Positions 45,073 to 52,545 of a stretch of 64,000 nucleotides of DNA are shown one piece after another. Within the stretch, counting starts at the first letter, position 1. The number at the start of each line of letters is the position of its first letter. The translations under genes and the position numbers were made by a program. The DNA is from Luteibacter pinisoli (GTDB lineage Bacteria; Pseudomonadota; Gammaproteobacteria; Xanthomonadales; Rhodanobacteraceae). The DNA is taken from the NCBI RefSeq assembly GCF_006385595.1, contig NZ_CP041046.1, positions 3,410,001 to 3,474,000 of the forward strand, read 5' to 3'. The notes under the pieces were generated by a model. That model made no database searches. It was not told where the DNA came from and was given only the letters and a program-made list of their open reading frames with translations.

Positions 45073-46491
45073 TCAGCCCGCCTGCGCCGCCTCGGACAAG
45101 CCGTACTTGCGCAACTTCTCAACCAGCGTGGTGCGCTGGACGCGGAGCAGCTTGGCTGCGTGGGCCACCACGCCGTTGGCGGAGTCGAGGGCCTGGCGGA
45201 TCAGGCCAATCTCGATGCCGGCGAGGTGATCCTTCAGGTCCAGGCCGCCCTGCGGCAGCACCGACGGATCGCCTTCACCGCCGTAGCGGAAGGTCTCGGT
45301 GATTTCCGGCTCGGCTTCCATCATGGCGATGAGCGCGGCGCCGCTGACTTCTTCCACCGGGGTGGCGCCGCGGTACTTCTCGGGCAGGTCCGCCGCGCGG
45401 ACGTCGCCCTGCGGCATCAGGATGGCCATGCGCTCGACCAGGTTGGAGAGCTCGCGCACGTTGCCCGGCCACGGATGCTGGCACAACGCATTCATGGCGC
45501 TCGGGGTGAAGCGGATGGACGACAGGCCACGCTGGACCAGGCGCTGGTTGAATTCGGCGATGAGCGCCGGCAGGTCTTCCAGGCGCTGGCGCAGCGGCGG
45601 CATTTCCAGCGGGAACACGGAGAGGCGATAGAAGAGATCTTCACGGAACGTGCCGCGCTCGATCGAGCCTTCCAGGTCACGGTGGGTGGCGGCGATGATG
45701 CGCACGTCGCAACGCTGGGCCCGGCTGCCGCCGACGCGCTCGAACACGCGCTCCTGCAGCACGCGCAGCAGCTTCACCTGCATCGGCAGACTCATGTCGC
45801 CGATTTCGTCGAGGAACAGCGTGCCGCCCTCGGCCAGCTCGAAACGACCCTTGCGCGAGCTGATGGCGCCGGTGAAGGCACCCTTCTCGTGGCCAAACAG
45901 CTCGCTTTCGAGCAGCTCGGCCGGGATGGCGCCGCAGTTGATGGCAACGAACGGCTTGTCGCGGCGCGGCGAGCAGTCATGGATGGTGCGAGCGACCAGC
46001 TCCTTGCCGCTGCCGGATTCGCCGAGCACCAGCACGCTGGAATCAAACGGGGCCACCTGGCGGATCAGCGAGTTCACGCGCTGCATCGGGCCGGACTGGC
46101 CGACGAAACGCAGGTTGCTGGACTGGGCGGGCTGGATGCGCGACTGCAGGCTGCGCAGGGCCTCGGAGAGGCGCTCGTAGCGCAGCGGCATGTCGATCAG
46201 TTCGACGTTCTGGGCGGAGTCGTCCGCGATCAGCGCGGTGGCGATCGGCGAATCGGCGGCCACCAGCATCGGCAGGTCGCGGCCCTGACGGCCGAGCGGT
46301 GCCAGGTAGCTCTCCAGCTCGCCCTCGTCATCGACGGTGCCGACGTAGGCACCACGCCAGCCCTCGCCCGCGTCGGCCGAGTGCATGCGGCTGGCCAGCA
46401 CCGGGCGATAGCCCAGGAAGGCGAGTGCCGAGCCAATGGCATCAGCGCGGGTCGGGTCGGATTCGACGACGAGAAAGTTGGACGACTTCAC
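45073..46491 (-). CDS. fleQ: FleQ, sigma-54-dependent flagellar master regulator
   Basis: 472 aa. Degenerate receiver-like N-terminal domain (about 1-118), AAA+ domain with Walker A GESGSGKE at 157-164, sigma-54 contact loop GAFTGA at 204-209, Walker B GTLFLDE at 223-229, and a Fis-type HTH (VVAHAAKLLRVQRTTLVEKLRKYGL). FleQ activates sigma-54 flagellar promoters and binds c-di-GMP in Pseudomonas. GTG start at 46491 chosen because GAGG lies 8 nt upstream; a TTG seven codons earlier lacks a binding site. Confidence 0.95.
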   Translation of the reverse strand: MKSSNFLVVESDPTRADAIGSALAFLGYRPVLASRMHSADAGEGWRGAYVGTVDDEGELESYLAPLGRQGRDLPMLVAADSPIATALIADDSAQNVELIDMPLRYERLSEALRSLQSRIQPAQSSNLRFVGQSGPMQRVNSLIRQVAPFDSSVLVLGESGSGKELVARTIHDCSPRRDKPFVAINCGAIPAELLESELFGHEKGAFTGAISSRKGRFELAEGGTLFLDEIGDMSLPMQVKLLRVLQERVFERVGGSRAQRCDVRIIAATHRDLEGSIERGTFREDLFYRLSVFPLEMPPLRQRLEDLPALIAEFNQRLVQRGLSSIRFTPSAMNALCQHPWPGNVRELSNLVERMAILMPQGDVRAADLPEKYRGATPVEEVSGAALIAMMEAEPEITETFRYGGEGDPSVLPQGGLDLKDHLAGIEIGLIRQALDSANGVVAHAAKLLRVQRTTLVEKLRKYGLSEAAQAG

Positions 46492-46718
46492 CGGAAATAC
46501 CTCGCATGGCAACGGGATCGAAGGCCCCTCGGCGGGTCCGTGCTGGAATCCCGTCGCCTTCGTTGCAAGGTATCAATCAAGGAGCGTGCCAACGCCGGAA
46601 AACTGGCGGAAGAAATCTGAAAACCGCGTCAGTGAACGGCTCGTCGCCGTGTAAGGGAAACGTTTTCGGCAAGTGGTTAAAACGTGAAGGTGAGCGTCAG
46701 CGTCAATCCTGACGACAC

Positions 46719-46736
46719 GCGTCACGAATGTGACGC
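46719..46736. repeat. Inverted repeat GCGTCAC-N4-GTGACGC
   Basis: Perfect 7-bp arms with a 4-nt spacer upstream of fleQ. Same GTCAC core as the 18-bp palindrome 20 bp away, suggesting two related operator sites. Confidence 0.6.
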
Positions 46737-46755
46737 AAGATGCCACGCGACGTTC

Positions 46756-46773
46756 TTACGTCACGTGACGTAA
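46756..46773. promoter_or_regulatory. Perfect 18-bp palindrome TTACGTCACGTGACGTAA
   Basis: Gapless dyad centred between 46764 and 46765, between the PilZ-like gene stop and fleQ. A dimeric regulator site is likely; it does not match the FleQ box or the Clp/CRP consensus. A structured transcript end of the PilZ-like gene is the alternative. Confidence 0.55.
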
Positions 46774-46777
46774 AAGG

Positions 46778-47338
46778 TCACCCCTGGGCGGCGTGGGCCC
46801 TGGCCTCGGCCACCTGACGGCGGTGCTGGCGAAAAACCAGCCGCTCGATTTCGTCGCGGACCGGCTCGGAAACGCCGTCGAACGCCACGAAACCCTTGCC
46901 ATCGGTGGGCCCGGCCTGGCGCGTGCCCGGCAGTTCCAGGGGCAAGGCCCGGCAGACGTCAAAGTGCAGCTTCAGCAGCACCGGCTGGCCGACGGGCGGC
47001 AGGCAGTCCCACGGCAGGACGGCGCCGAGGGCGTTAAAGCGCAAGGACATGCGGGGCGGCAGCGACGACTGCGGCAGCAGCAGCCGGTTGACGATTTCCA
47101 TGAGGACATTGAGCTTGGCGTCGAGCCGGGCCACTTCCTGGCTGAGGGCGTTGTCGTCCTCGCCCGTGTCCACCCGGCGGTCCATCAGGGCGGCGACGGC
47201 CACCAGGACGTTGGCGTTGCGGTCGTTGACCGAGGCCAGCGCGGCCGGGGCCAGGCGCTCGCCGGTTTCACAGGTGGCGTGGAAACGGGCATCCCAGGTG
47301 ACGCGCTCGGAAAAGGCGTTCCACGTGTCTTCGCTCAT
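46778..47338 (-). CDS. Atypical PilZ-like domain protein
   Basis: 186 aa. N-terminal part (about 1-75), a heptad-type helix (about 70-98: EVARLDAKLNVLMEIVNRLL) and a beta-rich C-terminal half (about 103-165). It resembles the xanthomonad tetrameric PilZ proteins with a long helix; the canonical RxxxR and D/NxSxxG c-di-GMP motifs are not visible, so nucleotide binding is doubtful. Start MSEDTWNAFSERV at 47338. Lies between fliT and fleQ, consistent with a motility role. Confidence 0.65.
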   Translation of the reverse strand: MSEDTWNAFSERVTWDARFHATCETGERLAPAALASVNDRNANVLVAVAALMDRRVDTGEDDNALSQEVARLDAKLNVLMEIVNRLLLPQSSLPPRMSLRFNALGAVLPWDCLPPVGQPVLLKLHFDVCRALPLELPGTRQAGPTDGKGFVAFDGVSEPVRDEIERLVFRQHRRQVAEARAHAAQG

Positions 47339-47363
47339 GGGCCTGCCACCGTTGGGAAGAAGA

Positions 47364-47660
47364 TCAGAACGAAGTATACGCAGCGACGGCGCGGCGGACC
47401 CGGCGCGACGAATCCAGCGCCAGGGCCGTCTCATCGCGGGCGGCGGAAACCAGATCCTTGATCAGATTATCCATAAGCATGATGGACTTAAGCGATTCGA
47501 GCGTTTCCGGCGCCGGGCGCATGGTGCCGGCGCGCAGCACCGGGTCACGCTCGGCCTCGAGTTCGGTCAGGTCATCCCAGCGCCCTTCCGAGGCCGCGTG
47601 GTGCATGGCTTCGGTCAGGGTCAGCACGCGGTCAAGGTCGCAGAAAGCCGCCGCGTTCAT
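47364..47660 (-). CDS. fliT: FliT-like flagellar chaperone
   Basis: 98-aa all-helical protein in the place of FliT, just after fliS with ATGA overlap. Family proteins bind FliD and modulate flagellar regulators. Sequence similarity is weak, as usual for FliT, so the call leans on size, helical content and position. Confidence 0.75.
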   Translation of the reverse strand: MNAAAFCDLDRVLTLTEAMHHAASEGRWDDLTELEAERDPVLRAGTMRPAPETLESLKSIMLMDNLIKDLVSAARDETALALDSSRRVRRAVAAYTSF

Positions 47661-48073
47661 GCCCCGGCCCCCGCCACCTGGCGATCTTCCGCCGGGATGG
47701 CCACCCAGCTGTCACGGACCTGGCCGAGCAGGGTCGCGACCTCGTCCAGCGCCAGCGTGTCAGCATGCATGTTGGCGAACAACAGGCGGCGGCTCATGTA
47801 GTCGTACAGCGCATCGAGGCGCTCGACCAGCGTGGTCTGGACGTCGTGGTTCAGCGCGGCCTGCAGGCCGCCAATGATTTCGATGGCCTTGGAAATGGCC
47901 TCGCCGCGGGACGCAACGTTGCCGGTGGCAATGCACGCCACCGCCAGGCGGATGCGCTCCAGGGCGCCATCCATCAGGAGGGTGATCAGGCCGTGCGCGT
48001 CGGCGGATTCGATGCCACCGCCGGTGCGGATCTGCTGGTAGGCGCCTGCGCCACGGGAGTATCCCAGTGCCAT
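47657..48073 (-). CDS. fliS: FliS, flagellin export chaperone
   Basis: 138 aa; N-terminal AYQQI motif at about 11-15 (family YQxxxv), LITLLMDGALERI helix and C-terminal LFANMHADTLALDEVATLLGQVRDSW. Binds flagellin C-terminus before export. Between fliD and fliT. Confidence 0.95.
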   Translation of the reverse strand: MALGYSRGAGAYQQIRTGGGIESADAHGLITLLMDGALERIRLAVACIATGNVASRGEAISKAIEIIGGLQAALNHDVQTTLVERLDALYDYMSRRLLFANMHADTLALDEVATLLGQVRDSWVAIPAEDRQVAGAGA

Positions 48074-48094
48074 GTCTTATCGTTCCTGCCGGGC

Positions 48095-49453
48095 TTACTT
48101 ATTCGAGTTGTTCAGCGAGTCGAACTGCTGCTGAAGGTAGCTGCTCGTGCTGCTGAGCTTGGTCATCATGGTGTCCAGCGCGGTGTACTGCGTGGTCAGA
48201 CGCTTGGTGTAATCCTGCATCTGCACGTCGTAGTCCGACTGCTGCTGGGTGATGTCCTTGGCTTTCTGGTTCAGGTTGTTCGTGCGCTGGGTCAGGATGC
48301 CGGAGCTCGAGGTCCAGCTCGTGATCAGCTTGTCCAGCTTCGGTGCGATGCCGTTGTCGCCGCTGAGCAGGTTCTGGGTCTCCTTGGGATTGGAGGCCAT
48401 GAACTTGGTGAGCTTGGTGGAATCGAATTTCAGCGTGCCATCGACCTGGAACGAGACGCCAAGATCGCTGAGCGAGCTCGGGCCTCCATTCGACGACACC
48501 CCCTGCGAACCGAGCAGGTTGGTGACCTGGCTCTTGAGCGACATGACCGTGGCGTCGCCGATCAGGGCGCCGACCTGGTTGTTGGTCGAGTCGTACTTGG
48601 TGAGGGTCTGGTAGGTGGAGACAAACGAGTTGTAAGCCGTGACCAGGCTCTGCATGGCCGTGGATACCGCCGACGTATCGGTGGTGATGTTGACGCTGCT
48701 GCTGCCTTCCTTGGTCAGCGTCAGGGTCACGCCATCAAGGGCGGAGGCCACGGTGTTAGTCGGGCTGGTCGCCGCCGTGCCGTCAATGGTGAACTCGGCG
48801 TCCTGGGCCTTGGTGGTCGGCGTGCCGGTCGCAGGATCGAATGCCAGCTGGGAAAGGCCGCCATCGCCGCCACTAGCAGTGACCGTGAACGCATTGGCTG
48901 CGCCCGTGGAGGTGGAATTCAGCACAAGGTGTGCGCCATCCGTGCCCGTCACGATGCTGGCGGAGACGCCGGGGTTATCCGAAGCCTTGTTGATCTTGTC
49001 GCGGATGTCCTGCAACGAGTTCGCCGACGAGTCGATATCCAGGCTCATCGACTTGCCACCCACCGCAATGGTCAGGGTGCCGGTGCCGACAGCCGCGGTG
49101 GAGCTCGAAATGGCGGTAGACGTGGTTTTCTGGGCGGCGGCGAGCTTACTCACCACGAGGTTGTAGCTGCCCGGAACGGCCGTACTATCGGCGGAGGCCG
49201 AAAGAATCGTGGAATCGCCTACCGAGGTCTTCTGCGTCGTGAATGCGGAACCGTCGGTCAGCGCCTTGATGGCGCTCTGCAGGCTGGTGAGCGACGACGA
49301 GAAATTGCCGATCGCTGAAATCTGGGTGGTGTTGGCAGTGCTGGCGTCGGAAAGCTGCTTGTCTTTCGCCGCGCGCTTGTTCGCCACAAGGTTGGAAACG
49401 ATCGACGCGACGTCGATCGAGCTGGAACCGAGGGTCACCGGATTGGTCGTCAT
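48095..49453 (-). CDS. fliD: FliD, flagellar filament cap protein
   Basis: 452 aa. N-terminal FliD region with GSSSIDVASIVSNLV, central Ser/Thr-rich D2/D3 domains with flagellin_IN-like repeats, and C-terminal coiled helix (QQQSDYDVQMQDYTKRL). AAGGAGAG 4 nt before the ATG at 49453. Behind its own sigma-54 promoter; no flaG gene lies between fliC and fliD. Confidence 0.96.
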   Translation of the reverse strand: MTTNPVTLGSSSIDVASIVSNLVANKRAAKDKQLSDASTANTTQISAIGNFSSSLTSLQSAIKALTDGSAFTTQKTSVGDSTILSASADSTAVPGSYNLVVSKLAAAQKTTSTAISSSTAAVGTGTLTIAVGGKSMSLDIDSSANSLQDIRDKINKASDNPGVSASIVTGTDGAHLVLNSTSTGAANAFTVTASGGDGGLSQLAFDPATGTPTTKAQDAEFTIDGTAATSPTNTVASALDGVTLTLTKEGSSSVNITTDTSAVSTAMQSLVTAYNSFVSTYQTLTKYDSTNNQVGALIGDATVMSLKSQVTNLLGSQGVSSNGGPSSLSDLGVSFQVDGTLKFDSTKLTKFMASNPKETQNLLSGDNGIAPKLDKLITSWTSSSGILTQRTNNLNQKAKDITQQQSDYDVQMQDYTKRLTTQYTALDTMMTKLSSTSSYLQQQFDSLNNSNK

Positions 49454-49500
49454 GAAGCTCTCCTTGAAGACGCTCCACTGCCCTGGGCGCCAATTTGTCG

Positions 49501-49530
49501 ACGGGTGGCCGTGCATGCAGGGCCACCCGT
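49501..49530 (-). repeat. Strong hairpin at the expected 5' end of fliD mRNA
   Basis: Perfect 10-bp stem ACGGGTGGCC/GGCCACCCGT with a 10-nt loop. It begins about where the sigma-54 transcript should start (near 49528) and ends about 47 nt before the fliD ATG. It could shield the 5' end, or stop read-through from fliC. Confidence 0.6.
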
Positions 49531-49539
49531 GACAACTTA

Positions 49540-49555
49540 AGCAATTACCCTGCCA
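49540..49555 (-). promoter_or_regulatory. Sigma-54 promoter of fliD
   Basis: TGGCAGGGTAATTGCT on the minus strand: one mismatch to TGGCACG-N4-TTGCW, with GG and GC at the correct spacing. Lies between fliC and fliD. Confidence 0.82.
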
Positions 49556-49556
49556 A

Positions 49557-49574
49557 CCCCGGTAACGCCCGGGG
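49557..49574 (-). terminator. Possible short fliC terminator hairpin
   Basis: 6-bp stem CCCCGG/CCGGGG with a 6-nt loop about 20 nt after the fliC stop, overlapping the edge of the fliD promoter. Weak on its own. Confidence 0.35.
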
Positions 49575-49594
49575 CTGGCGGTGTCCCGCGGTTA

Positions 49595-51046
49595 TTAGCC
49601 GAGGAGCTTGGTGACGATCTGCTGCGAGGAGTTCGCGGTGGCGAGCACCGAGACACCGGCCTGCTGCAGGATCTGCGCCGAGGACATGTTCGCCGTTTCC
49701 TGGGCGAAGTCGGCGTCGGTGATGGCCGACTTCGACGAGGTCAGGTTCTGCGAGATGTTCGACAGGTTGGAGATGGTCGAATCGAAGCGGTTCTGCACGG
49801 CGCCGAGGTCCGAGCGCAGGTCGGAAACCGACTGCAGGGCGGCATCGATGCGGTTGATCGTGTCGTTGGCGGCGTCAACCGTGGAGACGCTGGAATCAGC
49901 CAGGGTCTTCGTGCTGTCAACCGTGTAGCTGGCCGCGAAACCAAGCGTCGTCGCCTTCGTGCCGCCCACCGTCAGGGCCTGGGCCGACGACATGTTGAGC
50001 TTGCCGTCCGTACCCACGTAAGCCGTCACACCTTCGCTCGAATGAGCATTGATGGCGTCAGCGACGTCCTGGGTGGACTTGAAGGTGCCTTCGATCTTGA
50101 TCGCGGTGCCCGAACCGACCTGGACGGTCAGGTCGCCAGCGCCCAGGGTGAGGCTCTGCGGGGAGCCAGCCGGAGCCGTGACAGCGGTCTTGACGCCGGT
50201 GGACACGCCGGTGCCGTTGACGGTGCCGTTGTTCTTGGCGACCGTGCCCAGACCGAGCGTCGATGCAGCCGAACCGCTGAACACGGCGTCGTTCGTCGTG
50301 CTGGCGTTGGTCAGGTCCAGTTCGCCGGTGGTGGCGTTCTTGGCGGCGATCGTGCCGCCAGCGGCGGTGTTGATGGCCGAGGCAAGGGCGGCGGCGTCCG
50401 TGTAGTTACCGGCGGCGACGTTGGTGGCAACGCCCGTGGTGACGTTGGTGACCTTCAGGTCGCCAGCGGCGAGGGTGAGGCCACCCGCGCTCTTGAACTG
50501 CGACGACAGGTCGACCGCACCGGTGGCGAGCTCGCCCACCTGGTTGGCCTTCATGCCCTGGTTCAGGCCGACGGTGATGACTTCACCGACGTTGGCACCG
50601 ACCTGGAAGCTGAGGTTCTTGGCCGAACCGTCGAGGACCTTCATGCCGTTGAAGTTGGTCTGCGTGGCGATACGCGTGACTTCCGACAGACGCTGCTGCA
50701 CTTCGGCGTCGAGGGCCTGGCGGTCGCTCGGCGAGTTCGAGGCATTGGTCGACTGCACGGCCAGCTCGCGGATGCGCTGCAGGTTGTTCGTGACTTCGTC
50801 CAGGGCCGATTCGGTGGTCTGGGCCAGCGAGATACCGTCGTTGGCGTTCTGCACAGCGCGGTTCAGGCCGTTGATCTGGGTGGTCATGCGGGTGGAGATC
50901 GCCATGCCCGCGGCGTCGTCCTTGGCGCTGTTGATGCGGTTACCCGACGACAGACGCTCGATGGCCGAGGACAGCTTGGTCTGCGAGGTGGTCAGGTTGC
51001 GCTGGGCATTCAGCGACATGATGTTGGTGTTGATGGTCAGAGACAT
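49595..51046 (-). CDS. fliC: FliC, flagellin
   Basis: 483 aa. Conserved D0/D1 ends (MSLTINTNIMSLNAQRNL at the start, TANSSQQIVTKLLG at the end) enclose a variable Gly/Ala/Thr-rich centre with two flagellin_IN-like units (LTLAAGDLKV and LTLGAGDLTV, each followed by an ADAINA-type helix). The flg22-equivalent spans residues 30-51 with Asp at 43 and 44. Start at 51046 with AAAGGAT upstream; the longer frame lies in the leader. Transcribed from a sigma-28 promoter with a leader of about 190 nt. Confidence 0.98.
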   Translation of the reverse strand: MSLTINTNIMSLNAQRNLTTSQTKLSSAIERLSSGNRINSAKDDAAGMAISTRMTTQINGLNRAVQNANDGISLAQTTESALDEVTNNLQRIRELAVQSTNASNSPSDRQALDAEVQQRLSEVTRIATQTNFNGMKVLDGSAKNLSFQVGANVGEVITVGLNQGMKANQVGELATGAVDLSSQFKSAGGLTLAAGDLKVTNVTTGVATNVAAGNYTDAAALASAINTAAGGTIAAKNATTGELDLTNASTTNDAVFSGSAASTLGLGTVAKNNGTVNGTGVSTGVKTAVTAPAGSPQSLTLGAGDLTVQVGSGTAIKIEGTFKSTQDVADAINAHSSEGVTAYVGTDGKLNMSSAQALTVGGTKATTLGFAASYTVDSTKTLADSSVSTVDAANDTINRIDAALQSVSDLRSDLGAVQNRFDSTISNLSNISQNLTSSKSAITDADFAQETANMSSAQILQQAGVSVLATANSSQQIVTKLLG

Positions 51047-51065
51047 CGTATTAATCCTTTGGTAG

Positions 51066-51112
51066 CGGAACCGATTGCCGGAGTAGTTGCGGCGTATTCC
51101 GGCGGGGTTCCG
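51066..51112 (-). promoter_or_regulatory. Stem-loop in the fliC leader
   Basis: CGGAACC/GGTTCCG arms (7 bp) with additional CCGG/CCGG pairing inside, ending about 20 nt before the fliC start codon. Placed to influence flagellin mRNA stability or ribosome access. Confidence 0.5.
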
Positions 51113-51243
51113 TTTAGGAAAGCCGTCCGCCTCAAGGAGGTTTACGGCACGCCGGGAGGAAACTTGAGAACTTTTTCTACCTGTCAACAGTTATTTTTTG
51201 ACGGAGCGGGGAAAGAGGCCCTGCCCAGCCGCTGTCGAGGTAG

Positions 51244-51270
51244 GTATCGGCACGGGCGCGCCGGGGTTTA
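51244..51270 (-). promoter_or_regulatory. Sigma-28 (FliA) promoter of fliC
   Basis: Minus-strand TAAA (51267-51270), 15-nt spacer, GCCGATAC (51244-51251): one base off the FliA -10 consensus GCCGATAA. Start expected near 51237. Confidence 0.88.
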
Positions 51271-51346
51271 GGATCATTTTTCACCTCCGTGTGAGGAAAT
51301 CCGGCCCTGCCCCCTTGCCGGCAACCCTGCCTTGCTTGAAAACGGA

Positions 51347-52543
51347 TTACTTCAGGTAGTTGAAGAGCGAAAGGTTCTGCATCTTCACGTACGCCTGCTG
51401 CGCGGCATCCAGGGCCGACTGCTGCTGGGAAAACTTGCTGGCGGCGCTGGCGTAGTCCAGGTCCTGCAGATCGGACAGCGTGCTGTCGTACTGCAGCTTC
51501 ATGTCGGAACCCAGGCTGGCCTGCTGGTCGAGCGTATTCATGCGCGCGCCGATCTGCGTGCGCGTATTGAGGAAGCTGCCTGCGGCCTGGTCGATGTTCT
51601 GCAACTGGGCGTTCACCGCGTTGTTCATCGGCGCACCGCCGCCGGGCGTTTCAAAGGCGGTGATGAGCCCCGCGACGGCGGAGAACACATCCTGTGACGA
51701 TGACGGCGTGACGGAGAACGAATCACCCGCGGCCGGCGCACCGGTCAGGTTGATCTGCGCGCCGTTGAAATTGATGACGCCCGACGTGCCGGTATAGGTA
51801 CCGGTGCTGATCGGTGCGCCGGTCGGATTCGCGGCGTCATGGATCTCGTAATTCGACGCATCGGTAAAGGTGATGGTGTAGCTGCCACCCGTCCATGCCG
51901 ACGCATCCGTGACCGAGGTGGCGCCAACGACACCGGTACCGGTGTTCGTCGTGGCAGCGGCGGTCTGGAACGTACCGTTGCCGCCACGGATGGCCATGAA
52001 CACGTCATCGCCACTGTCACCGGTGGCCACCTGGATGCCGGCGCCGGCCGCGACCATGCGCTGGCCCTGGTCACCGGAATAGGTGACGCCAAGGTCCGAC
52101 TGCGTGAACGGCTGCGACGACGTGCGGCTGCCGGCAAACACGTACTCGCCCTGCCCGTCCTTCGTGTTCGCGATCGCGACGAGCTGCTGCAGGTTCTGGC
52201 GCATCTCGGCAGCGATGGACTTGCGCGATTCGTCGGTCTGCGTGCCGTTGCTGCCTTCCAGCGCAAGCGTGCGAATACGATCCAGCACATCGGAGGCGCT
52301 GTTAAGCGACTGCTCTTCCACCGACAGGCGCGTGTTGGCCATGTTGATGTTGCGCGTGTACTGATCGTTCTGCGCGCTGGCCGAATTGACGTCGACGGCA
52401 CGCGCCGCGGCGGCGGGATTGTCCGACGGCGACTGCATGGCCTTGCCGTTGCCGAGCGCGAGCTGGGTCTGCGACAGCTCGTACTGCCGGTTCAGCATCT
52501 GGTTGACGGACTGTTGCTGCTGCCAGGTAGTGGAGATGCGCAT
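51347..52543 (-). CDS. flgL: FlgL, hook-filament junction protein 3
   Basis: 398 aa, flagellin-like ends: MRISTTWQQQQSVNQMLNRQ at the start with the LALGNGKAMQSPSDNPAAAARAV region, and a C-terminal helix ending MQNLSLFNYLK. Middle part is Ser/Gly/Thr-rich. Two bases after flgK. Joins hook to filament with FlgK. Confidence 0.97.
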   Translation of the reverse strand: MRISTTWQQQQSVNQMLNRQYELSQTQLALGNGKAMQSPSDNPAAAARAVDVNSASAQNDQYTRNINMANTRLSVEEQSLNSASDVLDRIRTLALEGSNGTQTDESRKSIAAEMRQNLQQLVAIANTKDGQGEYVFAGSRTSSQPFTQSDLGVTYSGDQGQRMVAAGAGIQVATGDSGDDVFMAIRGGNGTFQTAAATTNTGTGVVGATSVTDASAWTGGSYTITFTDASNYEIHDAANPTGAPISTGTYTGTSGVINFNGAQINLTGAPAAGDSFSVTPSSSQDVFSAVAGLITAFETPGGGAPMNNAVNAQLQNIDQAAGSFLNTRTQIGARMNTLDQQASLGSDMKLQYDSTLSDLQDLDYASAASKFSQQQSALDAAQQAYVKMQNLSLFNYLK

Positions 52544-52545
52544 GA

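Larger units (their letters stand above)
46492..46777. other. fleQ upstream region with palindromes
   Basis: 286 bp with no gene. It holds a perfect 18-bp palindrome (46756-46773), a GCGTCAC-N4-GTGACGC inverted repeat (46719-46736), several further GTCA/TGAC half sites, and a degenerate sigma-54-like sequence at 46576-46591. Probably the fleQ control region and/or the end of the fliD-S-T-PilZ transcript. Confidence 0.6.
51047..51346. other. fliC-flgL intergenic region
   Basis: 300 bp without a gene. Contains the flagellin leader with its stem-loop, the sigma-28 promoter, and near 51275-51300 a short flgL 3' dyad (TCAC/GTGA). Nothing else recognised. Confidence 0.6.

Noticed and set aside
46492..46512. 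TTG start for FleQ at 46512
   Set aside because: No Shine-Dalgarno sequence upstream, whereas the GTG at 46491 has GAGG at 8 nt.
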